DNA from: an uncultured bacterium
GTDB taxonomy: Bacteria; Cyanobacteriota; Vampirovibrionia; Gastranaerophilales; Gastranaerophilaceae
Direction of reading: 5' to 3'
NCBI GenBank assembly: GCA_950022695.1
Contig: CATLLN010000005.1
Location: 1-64,000 of the forward strand
Length of the DNA: 64,000 bases
Shown: piece after piece, positions 53,239 through 62,563 of the stretch
How the letters are laid out: every line of letters starts with the position of its first letter
Position numbering within the stretch: position 1 is the first letter of the stretch
Made by a program: the position numbers and the translations under genes
Notes under the pieces: model-generated
Databases searched by the model: none
The model's input: only the letters and a program-made list of their open reading frames with translations
What the model was told of the DNA's origin: nothing

Positions 53239-54072
53239 TTATTTTTCAAGTAACCTGGTGTTGATTTTACCAAATTTTGCTGATAAATTGTCAATGAAAT
53301 GTATCAGATATAATTCAGGTTCAAGGTCTTTTTGATTTAAGTCAATTATAGCGCCCCATTCTGCTCTGCCGTGGTGTGCAGCAATCATTTTAGCGACTTT
53401 TCTAAATCCTGCATTCATACATATACTGAATCCGTATTGAGAGTGCGAAATCCATTCTTCGCGGAAGTTTGGCGCATAATCTATCAAACCGGTTTCGGTA
53501 TCGATTGTATATTCAAATATTTTACCAAAATCGTGAAGAAGGCAGGCTGCATAAATTTCATCTTCATTTGTTTTATATGTAAATTGTTCCATATTATTTT
53601 GTGCATATTGCGCGCATTCTACAGTATGAACAAGCAGTCCGCCAATGTAGTTATGGTGCATTAGCTTTGCAGCCGGCATAATTTTAAATTCGTTTTCGTA
53701 TTTAGAAAATTGTGCACTGACAAAGTTTCGTAAATTTTCGTCTGAAATCTTACTGATAAAGGATTGTAATTTTGCCCAGTATTGTTCTATTTCTTGTTCT
53801 TCTAAACCTAGTTTAGCTTCTTTTATAAGCTCCAGCGCTGATACAAGACAGTTATTGAATTTCTCGTTAAAGCTTGCAGATACAATTCTTACCAGATTTC
53901 CTGTTCTAAAAACTTTATTGTCAAAACGGTTTAGCGTTTCTTCCCATAAAATACAGTTTAATAAAGTCTCATCTGTTGTATTTTTTAATTGTAATTTTCC
54001 CATTTTAGTACCGGCTTTGGTGTCGCCGATTGAAAAAATAACTACTTCATATAAATCTTCTGTACTGAACAT
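53239..54072 (-). CDS. HD-domain protein, YhaM-like 3'-5' exoribonuclease
   Basis: A 277-residue protein with an N-terminal OB-fold-like nucleic-acid-binding domain (about 1-85) and a C-terminal HD domain: HHNYIGGLLVHTVECA, then LLHDFGKIFEY with the HD pair, and IAAHHGRAEWGA. This order matches YhaM/CvfA-type exonucleases. Its start lies 3 bases after the ilvC stop, so the two are cotranscribed. Confidence 0.8.
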   Translation of the reverse strand: MFSTEDLYEVVIFSIGDTKAGTKMGKLQLKNTTDETLLNCILWEETLNRFDNKVFRTGNLVRIVSASFNEKFNNCLVSALELIKEAKLGLEEQEIEQYWAKLQSFISKISDENLRNFVSAQFSKYENEFKIMPAAKLMHHNYIGGLLVHTVECAQYAQNNMEQFTYKTNEDEIYAACLLHDFGKIFEYTIDTETGLIDYAPNFREEWISHSQYGFSICMNAGFRKVAKMIAAHHGRAEWGAIIDLNQKDLEPELYLIHFIDNLSAKFGKINTRLLEK

Positions 54073-54075
54073 ATT

Positions 54076-55104
54076 TTAATTCCTATCTTTATTTATTATT
54101 TTGTCTTGTCCCCAAACGAAAGATGAGCGGATTTCTTCGCCTGTTTTTTCGATTGGGTGGTTGGCGTTTTCTTCTCTAAGTTTGTTGAAGTTTTTGCATC
54201 CTGTTGCCATTTCGGTTGTGAATTCATCAGCAAACGCACCGGATTGAATATCTTTTAAAATTTTGCGCATAGCGTTTTTGGATTCTTCACCGATAACTTT
54301 AGGACCGCGAGTCATATCGCCGTATTCTGCCGTATTTGAAATAGAATATCGCATATCAGCAAGTCCGCCTTGATTTACAAGGTCGATGATTAATTTCATT
54401 TCGTGCAGAACTTCAAAATATGCCATATGACGTGAGTATCCGGCTTCTGTAAGTACTTCAAAACCAGCTTTCATAAGAGCTGAAACACCGCCGCATATTA
54501 CAGCTTGTTCTCCGAAAAGGTCTGTTTCGGTTTCTTCTTTAAATGTAGTTTCAATGATTCCTGCTCGTCCAGCACCGATTGCTGATGCGTATGATAATGC
54601 AACTGATTTTGAATCGCCTGTCGCATCTTGATAAATTGAAATTAGTGAAGGAACGCCTTTGCCTTCTTCAAATTGGCTTCTTACGGTATGTCCCGGACCT
54701 TTTGGTGCTACCATAATTACGTTTATATCAGTTGGCGGCACGATTTTTTTGTAGTGGATATTGAAACCGTGCGAAAACATTAAATATTGACCTGAATGCA
54801 TATTAGGCTTGATTTGTTTTTCATAAACTTCAGCCTGAAGTTCATCCGGAATTAGTACTTGAATGATATCAGCCCATTTAACGGCATCTTCTATTGACAT
54901 TGTGGTAAAACCGTGTTTTTTTGCTTTTACATCTGAATTTCCGCCTTGTCTAAGTCCTAAAACAACGTCACATCCTGAATCTTTAAGGTTCATAGATTGA
55001 CCATAACCTTGTGAGCCAAAGCCGATTATGGCAATTTTTTTAGATTTAATCAACTCTTGATTGATATCCTTATCAAGATAAATTTTAAGATTATTCATAT
55101 CCAC
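54076..55104 (-). CDS. ilvC: Ketol-acid reductoisomerase
   Basis: A 342-residue class I enzyme of valine, leucine and isoleucine synthesis. The Rossmann motif IGFGSQGYGQSMNLKDSG binds NADPH, APKGPGHTVR follows, and the C-terminal knotted domain has ETETDLFGEQAVICGG with the metal-binding acids. No other ilv genes are adjacent. Confidence 0.95.
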   Translation of the reverse strand: MDMNNLKIYLDKDINQELIKSKKIAIIGFGSQGYGQSMNLKDSGCDVVLGLRQGGNSDVKAKKHGFTTMSIEDAVKWADIIQVLIPDELQAEVYEKQIKPNMHSGQYLMFSHGFNIHYKKIVPPTDINVIMVAPKGPGHTVRSQFEEGKGVPSLISIYQDATGDSKSVALSYASAIGAGRAGIIETTFKEETETDLFGEQAVICGGVSALMKAGFEVLTEAGYSRHMAYFEVLHEMKLIIDLVNQGGLADMRYSISNTAEYGDMTRGPKVIGEESKNAMRKILKDIQSGAFADEFTTEMATGCKNFNKLREENANHPIEKTGEEIRSSFVWGQDKIINKDRN

Positions 55105-55165
55105 CTCGATTTCCCTTCCTGTGCGTTAATTCTATCACGAAGGGGCAAATGCTGCAAGTAAATAG

Positions 55166-56137
55166 TTAATTTGTGACTTGATTTTCACCAAGAATAAAAA
55201 CTTGCCAATTTGTAGAGGTTTGAGCTATTGGTCTATAAAAATCTTTTACAAGAATTTGTTGTGTTTGAATAGGGGTGTAATTTTTTGAATTTAAATAGTT
55301 TTCGAATATTTCTGAATTCTTAATGTATTTTTTTTGTTTAATAAGCGGATAAAATGCACGTTTTTTTCTAGCAATTTCACAAAGCATAACATTGATGATT
55401 TTGTCATAGTCGAAATCATAGCCGCTATTTGTTGTTATATCAAGGATGTAATTCAAGTTATCTGTAGTGGTTATTGAAAAATATCCTAAAATTTTTGATC
55501 CTTCATCAATTACGTATCTTGTTTTGTAATAGTCGTTGAAGCCTGAAAAAAGTACTTCCTGATACTCTTTTTCATCTCTTATTAATGAAGGTTTATAGAT
55601 ATTGATTAGTTCTGAATTATATAATTGGGCAATTTTCTTAGAGTCAGAATTTTGAGCATAGCGCCAGTGAAAATTTGTTTTTTCGGGTGATGGTTTTTCA
55701 ATTTTCCATAAGGTTTCTGAAGCGCACTGTCTAAAACCGCAGCCGTTAATAAAAAGATTAAATAATTCATCATGACATTCATCAATTGTTACAGTAAAAG
55801 ATGTTGCACCTTTTGCCCCGTATTTATGAATTGCAAATTCAACAAGCTGTTTTCCTATATCATAAAGGTTTTCTTTAAAAATCAATCTTGTAATATTTAT
55901 TTTATATGGATTTCCCGATGTTCTTGCTATTGTGATAATCCCAAGTATTTCTTTATTTTCAACGTAAATAAATGATTCAGATTTAAACTTAAATCGAAGG
56001 GGAAGCATAGCATTTATAAGTCCTAGCGGCTCTTCCATTATTGACTTAGCAAGTTTGTCGTTTTCATCCGTACACAAATATGAAACGAGCCTTTTTATTT
56101 TAGGATAGTCAAAATACGTCAATCTTCTTATTTGCAT
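55166..56137 (-). CDS. GNAT-like acetyltransferase
   Basis: A 323-residue protein resembling two GNAT-type halves. The first has RRLTYFDYPKIKRLV, an ILGIITIAR strand and an LVEFAIHKYGAKG helix. The second starts near residue 165 (WRYAQNSDSKKIAQLYNSEL) and has an ILGYFSITT strand. The acetyl-CoA loop (Q/RxxGxG/A) is not obvious in either, so activity is uncertain. Substrate unknown. Confidence 0.6.
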   Translation of the reverse strand: MQIRRLTYFDYPKIKRLVSYLCTDENDKLAKSIMEEPLGLINAMLPLRFKFKSESFIYVENKEILGIITIARTSGNPYKINITRLIFKENLYDIGKQLVEFAIHKYGAKGATSFTVTIDECHDELFNLFINGCGFRQCASETLWKIEKPSPEKTNFHWRYAQNSDSKKIAQLYNSELINIYKPSLIRDEKEYQEVLFSGFNDYYKTRYVIDEGSKILGYFSITTTDNLNYILDITTNSGYDFDYDKIINVMLCEIARKKRAFYPLIKQKKYIKNSEIFENYLNSKNYTPIQTQQILVKDFYRPIAQTSTNWQVFILGENQVTN

Positions 56138-56154
56138 AGTTATATTATATACAA

Positions 56155-56192
56155 AAATCGGGCGAAAAACAAATGTTTTTCACCCGATTTAA
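56155..56192 (-). terminator. Terminator
   Basis: AAATCGGG-C-GAAAAACA pairs with TGTTTTTC-A-CCCGATTT around a short loop. It lies between the pseudopilin gene and the GNAT-like gene and would end pseudopilin transcripts on the minus strand. Confidence 0.7.
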
Positions 56193-56227
56193 TTTTATCG
56201 TATTGCCAATTAAGCTTTATACGAGGA

Positions 56228-56243
56228 CCTTGCGGAGCTGAAT
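56228..56243. repeat. Third copy of the TGCGGAGCTGAAT repeat
   Basis: CCTTGCGGAGCTGAAT here matches 28064-28079 exactly. It lies about 55 bases from the 3' end of the pseudopilin gene, and a GAGGACCT word occurs on both sides (56224 and 56293). Confidence 0.6.
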
Positions 56244-56298
56244 CTTTGAGATGACTTGGAAATCATCGTTAACAATTATGCCCCGTCCTGCCGAGGAC

Positions 56299-57063
56299 CT
56301 ATTTAGCAGATGTTAGAACGTATTTAGCAGCATCTGAAGCTGGTTCAACAGTAGCATCGTGGAATACTACAGGGAATACGTCTGTCATGTGGTTAGCATC
56401 GTTTTTAACTGCACAAGGAGTTTGTACGTTTTGAGTAGCAGTGTTGCCTTCTGTACAAGTAACTTCTTTGTTAGGAAGTGTTACACCGTTAACGTCGATG
56501 AAACCTAAACATTTTGATAAGTTTGCTGTTGCACTAGTACCATCAAGAACTGCATTTGTCATTTGAGTACCGATAGGTAATTCACAACCTTTAGCTTCAG
56601 GGTTAAATGCAACGATAGCACCATCAGCTAAAGTATAAGCTTTGTATGCAGTGTAAGCTGCAGGAGGAATAGTAGCTGTAGAAACCAAAGTATATGCTTT
56701 TTCTTCACCGTTAGCATTACGTTTTAAGTCAGCAACAGTACCTTGGTAAGTTTGACCTGTTAAAGTACCATTTAAAATTGCACAGAAAGACATACCCATT
56801 TCAGGGTGTTGTTCTGCACCTGTTTTAGAATCAGCGTCAGCATCATCACAACCGATTGTAGTACCAGCATAATCGAAGTCATACTGTGCTTGAGACATCA
56901 AACCTGCCTGGTTCAATGTTGATAATGTTTTCTTAAATTGAGAACGGAATTTTGCACCGTTTGTATTAGCAATCAAAGTAGGGATAGTCATAGCAGCAAC
57001 TACACCAATAATACCTAAAGTAATCAATACTTCTGCCAAAGTAAAACCGAATCTTTTTGTCAT
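56299..57063 (-). CDS. Pseudopilin, paralogue of the 60.6-kb gene
   Basis: A 254-residue prepilin: leader MTKRFG, then mature FTLAEVLITLGIIGVVAAMT with Glu+5. The following NTNGAKFRSQFKKTLSTLNQ, the LADGAIVAFNPEAKGCELPIG block, a GFIDVNGVTLPNKEV segment and the closing VVFHDATVEPASDAAKYVL are shared closely with the pseudopilin at 60.6-61.4 kb. Codon choice is GC-richer and more even than its neighbours, which suggests high expression. It may be an abundant pilus or fibre subunit. Confidence 0.88.
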   Translation of the reverse strand: MTKRFGFTLAEVLITLGIIGVVAAMTIPTLIANTNGAKFRSQFKKTLSTLNQAGLMSQAQYDFDYAGTTIGCDDADADSKTGAEQHPEMGMSFCAILNGTLTGQTYQGTVADLKRNANGEEKAYTLVSTATIPPAAYTAYKAYTLADGAIVAFNPEAKGCELPIGTQMTNAVLDGTSATANLSKCLGFIDVNGVTLPNKEVTCTEGNTATQNVQTPCAVKNDANHMTDVFPVVFHDATVEPASDAAKYVLTSAK

Positions 57064-57394
57064 AATCTTTTCACCTTTCTTTAAATGAACTATAATATAC
57101 GCTTTACATCTTGATTATATTACTATTTTTTTTAAAGTCTGTCAACCATATGAATGATTTTCCAGAAAAATAGAATTTTGCTCATGATTATATACGTAAT
57201 ATACCCATATTTTTTAGTTAAATAACATTAATTACAAAAAACTAATTCTTAAGGATTAGTTTTTATAGTTTTTGTTCTGTAATTTGAATATATATTTGAA
57301 TTTCAAGAAATGTAAAATATTGTAAAGATAATAGAAACTATAAAATTTCAAAGTAATCTTTCTTAATATTTATAGTCCTTTTGGGTAATATAAC
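57064..57394. other. 331-bp AT-rich region upstream of the pseudopilin
   Basis: No gene is seen. The right part of this AT-rich stretch holds the hairpin AAAAACTAAT/ATTAGTTTTT (57236-57266), which could end the GH13-like transcript. The left part must hold the pseudopilin promoter; no clear box pair stands out. Confidence 0.5.
57236..57266 (-). terminator. Terminator-like hairpin
   Basis: AAAAACTAAT pairs with ATTAGTTTTT around TCTTAAGG, about 130 bases downstream of the minus-strand GH13-like gene. Confidence 0.5.
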
Positions 57395-59683
57395 TTACCC
57401 TCTTGCAAGTTCATATATTTTGAATTCACTAGGCTCAAGTTTTTCAAAATGTATGCTGTCGCGGTCTTCTAAAGGTTCTTTTACAAAATCTTTTTCTTTG
57501 AAAATATATTCGTTTTTGAGTACATAATCGCTTGGAATGTAGATTTCTTTATCAAATACTGCATATCCTTCTACTATTTCTCTGTAATTTTCTCCAGTAG
57601 CTGCTGTTTTTGTGATTTTTTCTGTTGGATATTTGTGGTTTGAAACTATAAGATATGCAGTTCTCATAGGTTCACGTGTAATTAACCAGGCACTAAATCC
57701 ATCTTCATCATCAACAATAATTTGAGCTTCGCCCTGATGAATTACATTGTTATTTTTTACGAATCTGTCAATTGCATCAAATTTTAAATAAAAATCATCA
57801 TTTTCTGCGCGTTTCATTGCAACTTCTTCGCCGATTGTGTATTCTATGCCTCCGCGAGTAAAGCTTTCATCTCCGTCGACGTACATTACGGGACGCTGTG
57901 CATATCTGCCGCCCGGTAAGAACTTATACTTAAACCATTTGTATAGTGCTCCTTGTTCGCCAAGTTGTGCCGGATACTGGTCTATGCAATGAAATTCTCC
58001 ATCTTGATTGTTGTATGTTTTCATAATTGAAAGCATATTACCTTTTTTGAATTTGATATTATAATTTGCAAGATTCTGGTTATCTTCAGAAATCTTTTCA
58101 GGAGTTTTGTCAAACTGTGAAATAATATCATTACCCCATAAAACATCAAATTTCATATCCTGATGGTACTCTTTTAAGAAATTATCCCACAACATATATT
58201 CTGCAAGTGTTGCAAAATACGGGATTTTCTTTTTCATATTAGAGTTTAATTTATTAAGTACATATCTTGGCGCTCTGTAGCTTATAGGTGTACCGTTGCG
58301 TTCTGATACTTCATCTACAATGTGGTCGATGTGATCTACTCTGAATCCGTCAAAATTATAATCTTTTTGAAGCTGTTTCATACTGTCTATAAATAATGAA
58401 ATTACATCTTCATTAAATTTGCCGTTTTCAAGGTTTACAAAATAGTACGGAGTTTGGCAGTCAAGGTTTGCAAATGCTGTTACATCATCACCTTTGTAGT
58501 CAAAGTGTTTGAAAATTGGATATCCGCCGCATTCGCTCATCCCATCGTAGACAGGAACTCCTGCTGAGCACCACGCACCGCCCGGGGCTGGCCATAAACC
58601 GTCATTCATGAGTTGTTGAATTGTATCTACTTGTTTTGTAATATCTTTTTCTTCAAGTTTTTTCTTATCACTGAATCCGTGGATTTTTGCAACAAGTTCT
58701 TTAACTCGTTTGTGAATTTTTACTTGGTAAGTTTTTTCAAGCATTGTGTTAGAAAAATTCTTTTTATGTTCTATCATAATGCCTTCAAAGTTGTTATATA
58801 ACTCCTGAAATGCGGGACTTAAATCGCCGGCGCTTCCTTGAAGTCTTTGAATATAAATATCTTTAACAATTTGTATATCATCCTGATCGTGGTCTTTTGA
58901 TAAGAATTCTGCAACTTCATCTACTTTAGAAAGAAGTTGTTTTTGAAGCTCTGTAATATCGTACCAGCGTGCAACTTGAGGATTTGCCAGAACAAATTTT
59001 GAAAATCGTCCAGTTTGCGGCAAAATATCATAGATTACCGGATGGCCGGCAAGTTGTGCCATTTTTATAAATGTTTGAACTTGTGCTTTGGCATCCAGCC
59101 CTGTTAGTTCTTCAATTTCTTTATCTTTTAATTTGCTGCTGACTTCAGAACTTTTTGGAAGATATGCACATCCGAATTCTCTCGGGTGAAATGGTATAAG
59201 ATAAATAGTTGTGTTGTAAATTTTACCGGCAAGGTTTCCTGTTGGTAAAATTAATAATTGTTTTAACCAGTCAAAAAATTTGCCCGGTTCGCTTGATTGG
59301 TTACCATTTCCAAGTGCGGCTAAATTTATTAATTTTATATTATGCCCTTCTTTTTTAAACCAGTCAGAATTTTTTTCTTGATTTCTGGCAAGCGGGCTTA
59401 TCTGATTATTTTTAAAGTGGAATTTACCGTCTTTAAATATATTATTTTGTTTCCATTTTTCTTCTAATGCGAAAAGAGTTTCTTCATTTGTCAGCTCATC
59501 AAGAGCTTTTTGATACGAATATGTAAGATATCCGTATTTTTGAATATGCATGGATAAATATTTTTTACGAATTTCCGGAATATTATCGAAAGTATATACT
59601 TTCTTAAGTTCTTCGTAAATTCTGTTTAATTCCATATCATTTGCAGTTTCGCACTCTCTTTTCTTAAATAAAAATTTCAACAT
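57395..59683 (-). CDS. Atypical GH13-like protein
   Basis: A 762-residue protein without a signal peptide. A TIM-barrel GH13 core is suggested by YNFDGFRVDHIDHIVDE (region II, with the presumed nucleophile Asp) and YFATLAEYMLWDN (region III, with the acid/base Glu). Region I is unusual (VIYDILPQTGRFS, lacking the NH pair) and I find no HD of region IV; VMYVDGDESF is only a loose candidate. The N-terminal ~100 residues are helical, and a helical insert lies around 240-350. It could be an intracellular alpha-glucan enzyme or a non-catalytic relative. Confidence 0.65.
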   Translation of the reverse strand: MLKFLFKKRECETANDMELNRIYEELKKVYTFDNIPEIRKKYLSMHIQKYGYLTYSYQKALDELTNEETLFALEEKWKQNNIFKDGKFHFKNNQISPLARNQEKNSDWFKKEGHNIKLINLAALGNGNQSSEPGKFFDWLKQLLILPTGNLAGKIYNTTIYLIPFHPREFGCAYLPKSSEVSSKLKDKEIEELTGLDAKAQVQTFIKMAQLAGHPVIYDILPQTGRFSKFVLANPQVARWYDITELQKQLLSKVDEVAEFLSKDHDQDDIQIVKDIYIQRLQGSAGDLSPAFQELYNNFEGIMIEHKKNFSNTMLEKTYQVKIHKRVKELVAKIHGFSDKKKLEEKDITKQVDTIQQLMNDGLWPAPGGAWCSAGVPVYDGMSECGGYPIFKHFDYKGDDVTAFANLDCQTPYYFVNLENGKFNEDVISLFIDSMKQLQKDYNFDGFRVDHIDHIVDEVSERNGTPISYRAPRYVLNKLNSNMKKKIPYFATLAEYMLWDNFLKEYHQDMKFDVLWGNDIISQFDKTPEKISEDNQNLANYNIKFKKGNMLSIMKTYNNQDGEFHCIDQYPAQLGEQGALYKWFKYKFLPGGRYAQRPVMYVDGDESFTRGGIEYTIGEEVAMKRAENDDFYLKFDAIDRFVKNNNVIHQGEAQIIVDDEDGFSAWLITREPMRTAYLIVSNHKYPTEKITKTAATGENYREIVEGYAVFDKEIYIPSDYVLKNEYIFKEKDFVKEPLEDRDSIHFEKLEPSEFKIYELARG

Positions 59684-59901
59684 AAATATCTCCCTATGTA
59701 ATAAAAATTATATCATAAGAAAATTTTAATTTTGTAACAATTTGGGAGGTTGCTGCAAAATCCTAAATTAAAAAATTTACCATTTTTTTGCGTCATCCTA
59801 ATATTCCCCAACAGGCTAATGGTATTCTAGCGTTGAAGATATAAATTTGAAGGTGTCAGTGAGGCCTAGCCCGATTATTTATTATATGGAGAGTTTAAAA
59901 T

Positions 59902-60576
59902 ATGATTACAGAGCAAAAACAGATTTCAATAGTTATAGTTGAAGATTTTAAGTTGACACGTGTAGGACTTAGATGTGCTTTAAATTCAAATCCTGATTTA
60001 AATGTAGTTGCAGAATGCGAAGATGCAATTGAAGGTATAAAACAAATTCAAAGATTAAATCCTGATGTTGTTCTAATGGATTTAGGGCTTCCCGGTATGA
60101 ACGGAATTGAGGCAATGATAAAAATTCGAGAATTTTCAGCTGATATTAAAATTATAGCTTTAACTTCTCATGATAGGGAAGAGGAAGTTGTAGCAGCATT
60201 AAGTTCAGGAGCTAATGCTTATTGTTTAAAAGATATTGATCCTGCAAAACTTGCTGATGTTATTCGAGATGTGTCTCAGGGTGTTTGTTGGATAGATTCG
60301 GTAGTGGCTAATCTTGCCCTTAAATCTATTCCAAAAGTTGATAATGCCGGACTTTTAACATCGCAAGTTTCAGATCAGGCAAGAATCCCATTAACAGAAA
60401 GAGAATTTGAAGTCTTAAAACACCTTGTAGCAGGCAAAAGTAATACAGAAATAGCAAAAGAACTTATTGTAAGTGTTCATACAGCTAAAGCTCACGTATG
60501 TTCGATTCTGCAAAAAATGTGTGTAAATGACAGAGTTCAAGCCGCAGTTAAGGCAGTAAAAGAAGGTATGGTTTAA
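59902..60576 (+). CDS. NarL/FixJ-family response regulator
   Basis: A 224-residue two-domain regulator. The receiver domain has acidic VED at 13-15, phospho-acceptor Asp60 in VVLMDLGLPG, Thr in IIALTSHD and Lys in AYCLKD. After a linker of about 30 residues comes a LuxR-type helix-turn-helix: PLTEREFEVLKHLVAGKSNT, then VSVHTAKAHVCSILQKM. No sensor kinase is adjacent, so its signal is unknown. The ATG has GGAG 13 bases upstream. Confidence 0.93.
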   Translation: MITEQKQISIVIVEDFKLTRVGLRCALNSNPDLNVVAECEDAIEGIKQIQRLNPDVVLMDLGLPGMNGIEAMIKIREFSADIKIIALTSHDREEEVVAALSSGANAYCLKDIDPAKLADVIRDVSQGVCWIDSVVANLALKSIPKVDNAGLLTSQVSDQARIPLTEREFEVLKHLVAGKSNTEIAKELIVSVHTAKAHVCSILQKMCVNDRVQAAVKAVKEGMV

Positions 60577-60579
60577 TTT

Positions 60580-60613
60580 AAATGGCGGCTCGCAAACTTG
60601 CGAGCCGCCATTT
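60580..60613. terminator. Bidirectional terminator
   Basis: A 16-bp stem (AAATGGCGGCTCGCAA with TTGCGAGCCGCCATTT) followed by a T-run. It lies between the converging response regulator and pseudopilin genes. Confidence 0.93.
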
Positions 60614-60615
60614 TT

Positions 60616-61371
60616 TTATATCTTATCTGTATCAAGTACAAATTGTGCTGCACCTGATGCCGGTTCAACAGTTGCATCGTGGAAGACAATCGGATAAACA
60701 TCCAGTAATCTGTTAGCGTTGTTATCAACAACACAATGAGATTCTCCATCTACTTTGTTTAGACCTGTTTTACATCGAACTTCGCGGTTAGGAAGTGAAA
60801 CTCCGTTAACATCAATAAATCCGATACAGTGTTTTAAAGTTGTTCCCTGAACGACACCTGTGAATACATCCTGAACAAGGCGTCTTCCGATAGGAAGTTC
60901 ACATCCTTTAGCTTCCGGATGAAATGCTACAATTGAACCGTCTGCAAGAGTATAAGCTAAAAAGTCTTTGTAGTTATCAGGAAGTGTTTCTCTAGAAAAT
61001 AATTCGTATTCAACTTCTGATTTGTTATCTCTAGATGGTCTTTTTAAATTTGAAACTTTACCAACGTATGTTGCTCCCGTTAATGTTCCGTTAAAAATTG
61101 CACAAAAACTCATAACTTCTTCAGGATGTTGTTTTGCACCTTCTATTACATTGTCCGGACAAAGTTTATCCGTTCCTGAATAGTCATAATCATAATGAGC
61201 CTGCGCCATTAAACCTGCTTGATTTAATGTTGAGTATGTTTTTTTTAATTGGCTTCTATATTTAGCTCCGTTAGTGTTTGAAATTAATACTGGAACAGTC
61301 ATTGCAGCAACAACACCAATGATGCCTAATGTAATTAGTGCTTCTGCTAACGTAAAACCCAAATTTTTCAT
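60616..61371 (-). CDS. Pseudopilin, paralogue of the 56.3-kb gene
   Basis: About 251 residues from the ATG at 61371, which has AGGAG close by (a TTG at 61377 is less likely). Leader MKNLG, mature FTLAEALITLGIIGVVAAMT with Glu+5, then NTNGAKYRSQLKKTYSTLNQ. The C-terminal domain parallels the 56.3-kb pseudopilin throughout (LADGSIVAFHPEAKGCELPIG; FHDATVEPASGAAQFVLD). The pair arose by duplication, with two genes now between them. Confidence 0.88.
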   Translation of the reverse strand: MKNLGFTLAEALITLGIIGVVAAMTVPVLISNTNGAKYRSQLKKTYSTLNQAGLMAQAHYDYDYSGTDKLCPDNVIEGAKQHPEEVMSFCAIFNGTLTGATYVGKVSNLKRPSRDNKSEVEYELFSRETLPDNYKDFLAYTLADGSIVAFHPEAKGCELPIGRRLVQDVFTGVVQGTTLKHCIGFIDVNGVSLPNREVRCKTGLNKVDGESHCVVDNNANRLLDVYPIVFHDATVEPASGAAQFVLDTDKI

Positions 61372-61433
61372 AAACAACTCCTAATAATATATCTTATATT
61401 AATTATTTATTATTTTTTAAATTTGTCAATTGT

Positions 61434-62000
61434 TTATAATTTTTTGTCCAACATTTTTAATAGAGTTTTTGACGGTAGACCAATTACATTATCTAAACAC
61501 CCATCGAAGTTTTTAATATATCCTTCAGGAAGTTCCTGAATCCCGTAAGAACCGGCTTTGTCAAACGGTTTGAAGTTATCTATATAATAATTAATTTGTT
61601 CATCTGAAAGTTCTTCAAAAGTTACATTAGTTGTAGTTGATTGAATTTTATATTCAAGTGAAGGTGTTTCAATCACAGCAATTGAAGTTACAACAAAATG
61701 AGTTTTACCTGAAAGCATTTTTAACATATTAAATGCATCTTCTCTATCGTTTGGTTTTCCTAAAATTTTATTATTAATAACAACAATTGTATCCGCACCG
61801 ATTACCTGTGCCGGCTGGTGAATATGTTTTGCAACATCAAGCGCCTTATTATAAGCTAAATCTTCAACATATGCATAAGAGAAATCCGTCTGGTCATGTG
61901 GTTCCACATAAGAAGACGGAATGATTTCAAAATCCAATTTTAGTTTTCTTAGAATATCAGCCCTTCTGGGAGAAGAAGAGCCCAGGATAATTTTTCCCAT
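61434..62000 (-). CDS. maf: Maf-like nucleoside triphosphate pyrophosphatase
   Basis: About 188 residues from the ATG at 62000, preceded by AAGGAG; the longer frame to 62054 is unsupported. The start KIILGSSSPRRADILRKL, the VIGADTIVVINNKILGKP block and DKAGSYGIQE are the family motifs. Maf proteins hydrolyse non-canonical nucleotides and affect septation in some bacteria. Confidence 0.94.
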   Translation of the reverse strand: MGKIILGSSSPRRADILRKLKLDFEIIPSSYVEPHDQTDFSYAYVEDLAYNKALDVAKHIHQPAQVIGADTIVVINNKILGKPNDREDAFNMLKMLSGKTHFVVTSIAVIETPSLEYKIQSTTTNVTFEELSDEQINYYIDNFKPFDKAGSYGIQELPEGYIKNFDGCLDNVIGLPSKTLLKMLDKKL

Positions 62001-62063
62001 GGTGTGTCTCCTTGTTTTTCCTATTTTTGCGCAAAAACAGGCACAATTCAACACAAATCTTTT

Positions 62064-62303
62064 TTATCGCTGTCCCATAGATTTTTGATATCTTGCGGTA
62101 CGAGCATTAACCGCGTAACAAGCGATGTTTAATCTTTGTCGAAGTTCCATCATATTACGCAAAGTAGAAGCGTAATCATTCATGGCTTCAAGCATTTTAT
62201 TAGGATCAACCATTGATTCTATATTATCGTGGTTATCAACTTTTTCTTCCTGGTACTTTTGTACTAACATCTTATCGATGTAATCTTCTGCGCCAACGCC
62301 CAT
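62064..62303 (-). CDS. Small helical protein, type III needle-sized
   Basis: A 79-residue protein with AGGAGG before the ATG. After a polar N-terminus (to about 30), DPNKMLEAMNDYASTLRNMM and the following helix with AVNARTARYQKSM form two helices. Length, a Pro-containing turn followed by two amphipathic helices, and a basic C-terminus resemble type III needle/inner-rod subunits. The resemblance is in layout only and could be chance. maf starts 63 bases downstream on the same strand. Confidence 0.45.
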   Translation of the reverse strand: MGVGAEDYIDKMLVQKYQEEKVDNHDNIESMVDPNKMLEAMNDYASTLRNMMELRQRLNIACYAVNARTARYQKSMGQR

Positions 62304-62563
62304 GCATTGTCCTCCCTATTGATTTGTCTATCCTGTTCCTGTAAAAAATATTATCCTAGATATTCCTTATATAATAATAAAGTTTTTTGCGAGTTGAAAA
62401 TTGCCTTTTTTAATAAATTTGTCTTTACAAATCTTCACATTAAGGTGATTTTTATCTTACAGGTATTATGTTGATTATTCGGAAAAACATCAGAAGAAAA
62501 ACTTCCTGCTCAGTCTAATTTGCTTGAACGTTTCAAGGCTTAAATTTATGATATAATTCAGGC

